This document shows positions 1-4,883 of a DNA stretch of 5,628 bases, one piece after another. The notes beneath the pieces are model-generated. The model saw nothing but the letters and a program-made list of their open reading frames with translations. It did not search any database and was not told where the DNA came from. The position numbers and the translations under genes are program-made. Within the stretch, counting starts at the first letter, position 1. Each line of letters starts with the position of its first letter. The DNA is from Bacteriovoracaceae bacterium (GTDB lineage: Bacteria > Bdellovibrionota > Bacteriovoracia > Bacteriovoracales > Bacteriovoracaceae): NCBI GenBank assembly GCA_007116425.1, contig SKIL01000213.1:1-5628 (forward strand), read 5' to 3'.

Positions 1-1
1 A

Positions 2-148
2 ATTCCAGAAAACCCTTTTATATATACCTTCTTCGTAGATTTTTTTGGAGAGCTCAATGACCCGACAGTCACTGAAGCGATCGATGAATTAAAAAAACAC
101 TGTGAGTTTTTTAAAATTTTAGGATATTACAAAAGCTCTGGTCTCTAG
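2..148 (+). CDS. pheA: Prephenate dehydratase, C-terminal ACT domain end (partial, 5' end missing)
   Basis: This is the last 48 codons of a gene that enters from the left edge in frame 2 and stops at TAG 146-148. The visible peptide contains NPFIYTFFVDFFG, then ELNDPTVTEAIDELKKHC and EFFKILGYY. This is the usual end of the regulatory ACT domain of prephenate dehydratase, either the single-domain enzyme or the chorismate mutase-prephenate dehydratase P-protein. That enzyme makes phenylpyruvate from prephenate in cytoplasmic phenylalanine synthesis, and the ACT domain senses phenylalanine. The catalytic domain and the phenylalanine-binding ESRP motif lie outside the window, so whether a mutase domain is fused cannot be seen. 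The gene converges on the WYL regulator gene, with only two bases between the two stop codons. The identification rests on the ACT pattern alone but is a clear match. Confidence 0.85.
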   Translation: MPENPFIYTFFVDFFGELNDPTVTEAIDELKKHCEFFKILGYYKSSGL

Positions 149-160
149 ATTTAAGAGACC
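140..160. terminator. Hairpin between converging pheA and WYL gene, possible bidirectional terminator
   Basis: GGTCTCT (140-146) and AGAGACC (154-160) form a perfect 7-bp stem around a 7-base loop. The hairpin covers the stop codons of both converging genes. On the plus strand it is followed by TTCTTATAA. On the minus strand the T-run (CTTTT) begins about five bases after the stem. Position and symmetry suit a shared terminator, but both T-tracts are imperfect, so efficiency is uncertain. Confidence 0.45.
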
Positions 161-1104
161 TTCTTATAAACTAATTCCTCTAAAGATGCTTGAATTTCAG
201 ATTTAAAGTCACTAGGGTCAAGAACTTCGACACTGTCACCTAAACTAATAATCCAATCTACAAGCTCTTGCGATTTATTAACAGTTGCGGCCCAAATTGT
301 TTCACCTCGGTCATTTGATATCACATAAGGCCTTCCTAAAAAATGAGAAGACTCTTTTTCATCAAATGAATCAAAGTTCTTTATTTTCAATACGAGACGA
401 ATTGACTGGTCACTCAAGCTCATAATAGAGTCAATAAATTCCTTAACTTCAAATGCGCTATAAAAAGGCTTGTAAGGCTTTTTTTGGATCTCAATATTTT
501 TGATATTAGCTAATGGTGTGAAAATTAGACAGTGTTCAGAGCTCTCCTCACCAACTAAATGAATCTCTGATTCGACAAAAATCAGTTTATGTGGATAAAC
601 ACTTATTTCATTTTGCTTCAATTGAACTTTTATTAGATGATTCTTTCGAATCGCCTTTTCAATTTTACTACTATGAATTTTCAAATTATCGGGAGCCGAA
701 AGTGCTTCCTCTCGGTATTTAATATTTTCAATGGACTTTGATAAAGATTCAAACTCATGAGATGAGCATTTATAATCAATCTTTTTCCAAAATAGAGAGC
801 TCTCTTTTTGATCTGTCTTTTGTGTTTCTCTAAGTTCTAAAAGTGATAACCATTCGCCCATAGAAAACTTAAAGTTGAACTCTGGAAGTTCTGATGGAAA
901 GCAGATCCATTGCTTCTCATTTTTAACCTCAATAAATATATCTAAGTTAAATACCTCATTAATGAGAGAAATGGCATCAATCAACGCCTTGTCTGAGCTC
1001 CCAGTAATGCTCTTAACCTGCTCCAGCTCCATAGGAGGCGTATAAGACTCAAAAGTGGCCAATAGATTATATATGTACTTATCAAAAATCAATGACTTAG
1101 ACAT
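151..1104 (-). CDS. WYL-domain transcription regulator with N-terminal winged helix (degenerate WYL motif)
   Basis: This is a 317-residue cytoplasmic protein with the layout of WYL (YafY/PafC-like) regulators. Residues about 10-70 look like a winged helix-turn-helix: LLATFES, then LEQVKSITGSSDKALIDAISLINE. Residues about 147-206 match the WYL domain, opening with KIEKAIRKNHLIKVQL and ending with FTPLANIKNIEI. Residues about 235-311 match the C-terminal extension, with DWIISLGDSVEVLDP near the end. WYL domains are thought to bind nucleic acid or nucleotide-like ligands and control transcription. Here the signature W-Y-L reads I181-H182-L183, and the usual arginines of the FRLDRI-like strand are absent (FTPLANI), so ligand binding may differ or be lost. 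The ATG at 1102-1104 has AGGAGA (plus-strand 1112-1117) seven bases upstream, which supports this start. It is divergent from the 165-residue protein gene. The target is unknown. Confidence 0.75.
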   Translation of the reverse strand: MSKSLIFDKYIYNLLATFESYTPPMELEQVKSITGSSDKALIDAISLINEVFNLDIFIEVKNEKQWICFPSELPEFNFKFSMGEWLSLLELRETQKTDQKESSLFWKKIDYKCSSHEFESLSKSIENIKYREEALSAPDNLKIHSSKIEKAIRKNHLIKVQLKQNEISVYPHKLIFVESEIHLVGEESSEHCLIFTPLANIKNIEIQKKPYKPFYSAFEVKEFIDSIMSLSDQSIRLVLKIKNFDSFDEKESSHFLGRPYVISNDRGETIWAATVNKSQELVDWIISLGDSVEVLDPSDFKSEIQASLEELVYKKVS

Positions 1105-1123
1105 TCAAATTTCTCCTATACAT

Positions 1124-1157
1124 AAAACCGGATTACCCGTACTTTCCGATCGGTTTT
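1124..1157. repeat. Inverted repeat in divergent spacer, possible operator
   Basis: AAAACCG (1124-1130) and CGGTTTT (1151-1157) are perfect 7-base inverted arms separated by 20 bases. They lie in the spacer between the WYL regulator and the divergent 165-residue protein gene, just upstream of the regulator's ribosome binding site. A dyad in this place could be an autoregulatory operator. No protein is tied to it by the sequence, and 7-base arms can arise by chance in A+T-rich DNA. Confidence 0.25.
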
Positions 1158-1240
1158 TCACGCTCAAAACTTTACTAAAAAGATCAAGCTTAAAGTAATA
1201 AATGGCGCCAGGTATCGCTTTAGGTTAAAATACAGAAGTT

Positions 1241-1738
1241 ATGTTTTATGAAAAATTCTTAAAGAATCCATTTTTTATGATTGGCCTTCTGATGATGTTT
1301 ATCTTCGTCTGGAATCTCAATCAAGAAGATGGAATGTTTGCACGCAGGGCCGAAATTTTGAAAGCGCACTCTTGCCATGCCGCCCTCGTAAAACTAAAAC
1401 GAGAGATACCGGCGAATTGGACAATCATTTGTAATGCCAACAATATGGAAGTCACGATAAAGAAAAATATCGAAAAGTCGTCTTTGGCCGAAGGTGTAGA
1501 TTTAAAAGAAGTTCTCTATAGAGAAATGGCAAATGATCTCATGCATCTCGCAAAAAAAGCCCCTAATGATAATTTAGAGCGAACAGACTATATCGTGGTT
1601 AAAATACTTAACCCCAAACTAGACATTCACGCCTTAACAGAGGGGCGGTACCTGGCCCGACTGGCCACTCTAACCGAGCCAAGAATCATGGCAGAACATC
1701 TTAGAGCAACGGTACAAGTACAAGAAAGACCCCACTAG
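1241..1738 (+). CDS. Hypothetical membrane-anchored protein, 165 residues
   Basis: I do not recognise this family. Residues 10-26 (PFFMIGLLMMFIFVW and on) form one hydrophobic helix after a short lysine-containing N-terminus (K5, K8). This suggests a single-pass protein with its N-terminus in the cytoplasm and residues 27-165 in the periplasm. The rest is a mixed, soluble-looking domain with two cysteines, C45 and C64, which could form a disulfide. No lipobox, catalytic motif or repeat is evident. The ATG at 1241 is the first in frame. The Shine-Dalgarno sequence is weak (AGAAG, two bases upstream), and the only nearby in-frame alternative, M13, would cut into the helix. A TAAAAT box lies at 1226-1231 but has no convincing -35 partner. 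The gene ends in TAG 1736-1738, overlapping the stop of the converging synthase gene by four bases. Its length, typical composition and fit between neighbours support a real gene. Confidence 0.7.
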   Translation: MFYEKFLKNPFFMIGLLMMFIFVWNLNQEDGMFARRAEILKAHSCHAALVKLKREIPANWTIICNANNMEVTIKKNIEKSSLAEGVDLKEVLYREMANDLMHLAKKAPNDNLERTDYIVVKILNPKLDIHALTEGRYLARLATLTEPRIMAEHLRATVQVQERPH

Positions 1739-1745
1739 TGAGGCC
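1721..1745 (-). terminator. Intrinsic terminator of the motA-motB-synthase operon with CTAG loop
   Basis: Read on the minus strand, GGCCTCA pairs with TGGGGTC in a 7-bp stem (including G-U wobbles) around a CTAG loop, followed at once by TTTCTTG. The stem arms are plus-strand 1739-1745 and 1728-1734, and the loop is 1735-1738. On the plus strand the wobble positions become A-C mismatches and no T-run follows, so the signal favours the minus strand. The synthase stop codon lies in the loop. Confidence 0.5.
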
Positions 1746-2658
1746 AGTCAGGTTCAGATTTAAACGTGATGATACGTCCATCACTTAATCGAATTGAGTA
1801 TTTATAGGCATGTAGATCAATTTTTCCAGTCTCTATTTTTTCACTTGTTCTTTTTTTAGTGTAAAAGTTTTCATATAAGTTATCACCACAAATAGGATGA
1901 CCTAAAGAGGCCAGCTGGGTTCGAATTTGATGGCGATGCCCAGTCTTTAATTTGATTTTGAGTGAAGTTGTATCAGTAATTTCATCGTATTTTGAATTGA
2001 TAATTTCTAAAATACCTAAACTATATTCTCCCCTCTTATGCTTTTCCATATCACTTTCACGAACTGCCTCCTGCCTAGAACCTCGTGGTCCGTAGGCACG
2101 TAAATAATGGCAAACCTCACCAGTCAGCTGACACTTCCTCTTTACTCTAGCATAGTAAATTTTCTCAGTTATATACTGATCTCGATTTTTAAATATCTCA
2201 CGTGTTAAATTGGGATCTTTACAAAAAACAAGAACACCACTTGTTTCAAAATCTAAGCGATATAAAAGTCCTTTTTCCTTGTCTCTTTGAGAGTACTGAG
2301 AAAAATATGTTGAATGACCACTTGCTCTCAAAAAGCTTAAACAGTTTAAATAGTCCTCATAGCCCCCAGCAATACAATGAACAAGAGAGGGTTTCTCAAG
2401 CGCAAACAAAGATGAAGATTTATCTTCAATAACCTTTATTTCTGGACCTTTATAAAAGGGAGCAATCATCCCTGCATTCGTTAAATCAACTGGTAATTCA
2501 ATATGATCTTTCTTTGAAAGAAAAAAAGAGATTTTCTTTTCAAGTAAGTGTTTAGGTAAGTATTTCTTTTGTTGAGAGGTTGAAATCGAATAAAGGTTTA
2601 AATAGGCTTTTAAGCTTAAATTTTCAATTTCTTTTGTTTTAGGCCAAGGACAAATCAT
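1735..2658 (-). CDS. RluA-family pseudouridine synthase, third gene of the motAB operon
   Basis: This 307-residue cytoplasmic enzyme is predicted to convert specific uridines in rRNA or tRNA to pseudouridine. Three family motifs are present. FALEKPSLVHC (85-95) is the opening 'KP' strand. YRLDFETSGVLVF (133-145) carries the catalytic aspartate D136. HRHQIRTQLASLGHPICGD (241-259) is the conserved C-terminal motif, followed by DLHAYKYSI (281-289) and a typical end near PDWP. The first 70 residues do not look like a clear S4 RNA-binding domain, so it is not an obvious RluC or RluD, and its substrate cannot be named. The ATG (2656-2658) directly follows the motB stop codon, giving TAAATG. Partial Shine-Dalgarno sequences AAGG and AGGT lie inside the motB end. 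This points to translational coupling and one transcript with motA-motB. Family is confident, substrate unknown. Confidence 0.85.
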   Translation of the reverse strand: MICPWPKTKEIENLSLKAYLNLYSISTSQQKKYLPKHLLEKKISFFLSKKDHIELPVDLTNAGMIAPFYKGPEIKVIEDKSSSLFALEKPSLVHCIAGGYEDYLNCLSFLRASGHSTYFSQYSQRDKEKGLLYRLDFETSGVLVFCKDPNLTREIFKNRDQYITEKIYYARVKRKCQLTGEVCHYLRAYGPRGSRQEAVRESDMEKHKRGEYSLGILEIINSKYDEITDTTSLKIKLKTGHRHQIRTQLASLGHPICGDNLYENFYTKKRTSEKIETGKIDLHAYKYSIRLSDGRIITFKSEPDWPH

Positions 2659-3525
2659 TTACCTTGACCTAACTTTATGTCCACCACGGTTGATATGTTG
2701 TTTCCTGATTGTAAACTCCACCCTACGACTGAGTTCCTGTCTTCTTTCATAGCTAAGTGAAGCGTCGTCAACCGGGTCAGAGTCACCAAAGAAAATCGTA
2801 ATAATTCGATCCGGGCTTACTCCTCTTCTTGCTAACGAGCGTGAAACGGCCATAGCTCGATCAGCTGAGAGCTCAAATGCATCTCGATCTTGACCATTAG
2901 ATGAAACTTCTCCGATACTGGCATGACCCTCAACATATATTGTCCAGTTTTGCTCAGTCAGCATTTGAACTAAGCGATCATAGACTTCAACTGTAACTCT
3001 TTCTGGTTCAATTGATCCTTCCTTAAAGTATATTTTGTCTTGAACCTTAACTCTAATCCCTTCAGGCATCTCAAAGACTTCAACATTTTCACTCAATTGA
3101 TACTCATAAAGATCATTTCTCATTTGTCTAAGATCTTCTTCGGACTCGCGATTGATTTCATGCTTATCTAAAAGACCTTCCGTTGTTAAAAAATCAATTG
3201 GAAATGGCTGAATTGGCTGAGCAGAGTCAAGCATCGTTGGCGCATCATCAGGAGACTTCCCCTCTTGAATAACCTCTCCGTACTGAAGAACATTTCCACC
3301 AAAAGCATTTCGAATCGATCCCAATGCCGCTTCATACTTTTCAGTTTCTGTTTTACAAAAAGATAAAAGGAGAACGAAAAAGGTCAGAAGAAGAATCGCC
3401 AAATCGGTAAACGTCCCCATCCAGCCGGGTAGCCCGGGAGGTGGACAGGCAGGTGGTTTCTTTTGTGACTGTGCCACATCACCATTACCGGTATTTTCTT
3501 GTTGTTCGTTATTTTCTTCGGCCAT
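2659..3525 (-). CDS. motB: Flagellar stator protein MotB, sodium-type (PomB-like)
   Basis: This is a 288-residue inner-membrane stator subunit that carries the ion-binding aspartate and anchors the stator to peptidoglycan. Residues 1-26 are a polar cytoplasmic tail, longer than in Vibrio PomB. Then comes CPPPGLPGWMGTFTDL (27-42), very like PomB, with D41 as the ion-binding aspartate. The single membrane helix runs to about residue 56 (LLLTFFVLLLSF). Residues about 60-145 contain a plug/linker region. Residues about 165-275 form an OmpA-like domain with IYVEGHAS and ELSADRAMAVSRSL; R223 of the LSADRA motif is kept. The usual GHTD reads GHAS here, so the motif aspartate is S203. The ATG at 3523-3525 has AAGGA nine bases upstream (3535-3539) and a second AAGGA too close to count. 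motA ends 27 bases upstream and the pseudouridine synthase begins at the next base downstream, so the three are likely co-transcribed. Confidence 0.93.
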   Translation of the reverse strand: MAEENNEQQENTGNGDVAQSQKKPPACPPPGLPGWMGTFTDLAILLLTFFVLLLSFCKTETEKYEAALGSIRNAFGGNVLQYGEVIQEGKSPDDAPTMLDSAQPIQPFPIDFLTTEGLLDKHEINRESEEDLRQMRNDLYEYQLSENVEVFEMPEGIRVKVQDKIYFKEGSIEPERVTVEVYDRLVQMLTEQNWTIYVEGHASIGEVSSNGQDRDAFELSADRAMAVSRSLARRGVSPDRIITIFFGDSDPVDDASLSYERRQELSRRVEFTIRKQHINRGGHKVRSR

Positions 3526-3552
3526 TTTCCTTCTTCCTTAAAGGTGGCAAGT

Positions 3553-4317
3553 TTACTCTTCGACTTCTTCTTTTTCTCTTTCAGCTGGTGGTAAGAAAGC
3601 ACTTAACTTCTCTTTAATGAGTCGAGGGTTTTCTCCCGCGACAATTCCCAATGTTCCAGCAATAATGATATTCATTTTGGCCACTTCTAACTTTGATCTG
3701 AATGCTATTTTATTTTTAATTGGGTTAGCAAAAATATTTGCAATACATGCACCGTAAAATGTTGTTAAAAGGGCAATCGCCATGGCCGGACCAATGGCAG
3801 CTTGATCAGATAAATTCCCTAACATAATAACAAGACCAATCAGGGTTCCAATCATACCAAAGGCCGGACTATCAACTGCCATCCCGTCAAAAACATCCAC
3901 TCCAACCTTATGTCTTTCCTCCATCGCATCGATTTCTAGCTGCAAGATGGCACTTATAACTTCAGGCGGCCTATTATCTGCGGCCAAAGTCATGGCCTTC
4001 TTCAAGAAAGGATCTTCTATGGGAACTTTTTCAAGTGCAAAAACCGACTCTCTTCGAGCAGTTTCTGCTAATTGCCCGATACTTTCAATTGTTTCCTTTG
4101 GATCAGCTGGTGCGAAAAATACTGCCTTCATAGCGTAACCAGAAATTTTTTGAAGCACTTCAATTGGCCACTTAATAAAGGTTGCACCAATTAATCCTAG
4201 GCAGACAACGAGGACTGAAGGAATGTCGATGAAGGCCAGAATGTCTCCCCCAGCAATAATCGCACCGAGAACAGCGGAAAGGGCCAAAACAAGACCGATA
4301 ATTGTTGCAATATCCAT
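3553..4317 (-). CDS. motA: Flagellar stator protein MotA, sodium-type (PomA-like)
   Basis: This is a 254-residue inner-membrane protein that forms the ion channel around MotB and drives the rotor. It aligns nearly without gaps with Vibrio PomA (253 residues, from memory). The start MDIATIIGLV, two N-terminal helices (about 2-22 and 30-48), a cytoplasmic loop, and two C-terminal helices (about 150-168 and 175-198) are all present. Loop residues R88, R89 and E96 sit at the charged positions known to contact FliG. P151 begins PAFGMIGTLIGLVIML, and GPAMAIALLTTFYGA follows. T158, T185 and T186 match the threonines that line the sodium site in PomA, which suggests sodium drive. The tail is acidic. 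The ATG at 4315-4317 has AAGGA (4325-4329) seven bases upstream. It is the first gene of the motA-motB-synthase operon, with a sigma-28-like promoter upstream. Confidence 0.95.
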   Translation of the reverse strand: MDIATIIGLVLALSAVLGAIIAGGDILAFIDIPSVLVVCLGLIGATFIKWPIEVLQKISGYAMKAVFFAPADPKETIESIGQLAETARRESVFALEKVPIEDPFLKKAMTLAADNRPPEVISAILQLEIDAMEERHKVGVDVFDGMAVDSPAFGMIGTLIGLVIMLGNLSDQAAIGPAMAIALLTTFYGACIANIFANPIKNKIAFRSKLEVAKMNIIIAGTLGIVAGENPRLIKEKLSAFLPPAEREKEEVEE

Positions 4318-4365
4318 ACATTCTTCCTTGATGACGGATCAAAGTTTAATATTCATCTAATGTAT

Positions 4366-4392
4366 GTATCGGAAATTTAATAAAGGGCTTGA
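4366..4392 (-). promoter_or_regulatory. Candidate flagellar sigma-28 (FliA) promoter upstream of motA
   Basis: On the minus strand TCAAGCCC (4385-4392) is followed after 11 bases by TCCGATAC (4366-4373). The sigma-28 consensus is TAAAGTTT-N11-GCCGATAA, so the -10 part matches six of eight bases and the -35 part four of eight, with exact spacing. The start of motA would lie about 48 bases downstream of the -10 box. Late flagellar genes such as motA are FliA-controlled in enteric bacteria. The weak -35 match keeps this tentative. Confidence 0.4.
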
Positions 4393-4422
4393 GGGTAAAA
4401 TGTGAAAAATACAATTTTACCC
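4393..4422. repeat. Inverted repeat between the small HTH-like gene and motA
   Basis: GGGTAAAAT (4393-4401) and ATTTTACCC (4414-4422) are perfect 9-base inverted arms with a 12-base A+T-rich centre. The dyad lies 65 bases downstream of the small gene's stop and touches the -35 box of the candidate motA promoter. It could be a terminator stem, although no T-run directly follows on the minus strand, or an operator for control of the stator operon. The repeat is plain to see; its role is not. Confidence 0.4.
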
Positions 4423-4487
4423 ATTAAAAACAATAACCGAGAAAATTACTTTGAGAAATAAAAGTAAAAATGCGAAGCAAATGCTAT

Positions 4488-4691
4488 CTATGACTCAAAC
4501 ATTGACTGCTCGAGGTATCTCAACATAGATTCACGAAGAGTTTCCATATTGATCTCTTCTCCGTCTAAAAGAAGTTCTTTTTTAATGAATTCGACAGGAA
4601 AACCTGTCATTTCGGAAAGAGTTTTCAGCGAAACATCCTGTTCTGGCCGAACTTGATCTTGCACTCCATTGCATGCTACACCATTAATCAT
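4488..4691 (-). CDS. Small helix-turn-helix-like protein, 67 residues
   Basis: I do not recognise a named family. The start is set at the ATG 4689-4691 because AAAGGAG lies five bases upstream (plus-strand 4697-4703) and a near-consensus promoter begins transcription at about 4748. A longer reading frame from 4751 would begin at or before the transcript start and lacks such a site. Residues 20-42 (SLKTLSEMTGFPVEFIKKEL and on) follow a helix-turn-helix pattern: a first helix with small and hydrophobic residues, a TGFP turn, then a second helix. The N-terminus has one cysteine (C7), and an acidic helical tail (about 49-63) follows. No membrane segment or signal peptide is visible. It may be a small DNA-binding or adaptor protein. 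It lies upstream of motA on the same strand, 170 bases away with an inverted repeat between, so co-transcription is possible but not shown. Confidence 0.65.
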   Translation of the reverse strand: MINGVACNGVQDQVRPEQDVSLKTLSEMTGFPVEFIKKELLLDGEEINMETLRESMLRYLEQSMFES

Positions 4692-4696
4692 AAACA

Positions 4697-4703
4697 CTCC
4701 TTT
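4697..4703 (-). promoter_or_regulatory. Ribosome binding site fixing the start of the 67-residue protein
   Basis: AAAGGAG on the minus strand, five bases before the ATG at 4689-4691, is the best Shine-Dalgarno sequence in the window. It selects this ATG over two upstream in-frame ATGs, at 4749-4751 and 4740-4742. Confidence 0.8.
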
Positions 4704-4754
4704 GTTTATTTGATCATTATGGCCAAGATAACGCCCTTTCATGGGCACCAAGAA

Positions 4755-4784
4755 ATCATATCGACGAGATCATTTTAATGTCAA
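4755..4784 (-). promoter_or_regulatory. Near-consensus sigma-70 promoter for the 67-residue protein gene
   Basis: On the minus strand TTGACA (4779-4784, six of six) and TATGAT (4755-4760, five of six) are spaced by 18 bases. Transcription would start near 4748, giving a leader of about 57 bases. Close to the start of that leader, GCCC-N6-GGGC (4733-4746) could form a small 5' hairpin. This is by far the best housekeeping promoter seen in the window and suggests strong expression. Confidence 0.75.
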
Positions 4785-4861
4785 CTTTTTGTAAACCAAT
4801 CTCGTGCATGTGTAAGTTTTTTTTAGGTTTTAAATTGAATAAAAACAAGCCGTTGTAAAAC

Positions 4862-4883
4862 AAATTAGATTTAAAACTAATTT
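4862..4883 (-). terminator. A+T-rich hairpin at the pabB stop codon, possible weak terminator
   Basis: On the minus strand AAATTAG and CTAATTT pair in 7 bp around an 8-base loop, followed by GTTTT. The pabB stop codon TAG lies in the first arm. The stem has only one G-C pair, so it would be a weak terminator, but the place and the T-rich tail fit. Confidence 0.3.

Noticed and set aside
1203..1219. A sigma-54-like promoter (TGGCGCC and TCGCT) before the 165-residue protein gene.
   Set aside because: The distance between the GG and GC elements is one base too long and the -12 box is imperfect.
2202..2432. A plus-strand open frame of 76 codons inside the pseudouridine synthase gene.
   Set aside because: It is antisense to a well-supported enzyme gene, has no recognisable protein features, and reads as a shadow frame.
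3384..3602. A minus-strand open frame of 72 codons across the motA-motB junction.
   Set aside because: It overlaps the ends of two certain genes in another frame and has biased, lysine-rich composition typical of a shadow frame.
3947..4138. A plus-strand open frame of 63 codons inside motA.
   Set aside because: It is antisense to the motA coding region and has no supporting signals.
4692..4751. An upstream extension of the small gene to an ATG at 4751, giving 87 residues.
   Set aside because: It would begin at or before the predicted transcript start and lacks a good ribosome binding site, while the ATG at 4691 has AAAGGAG.
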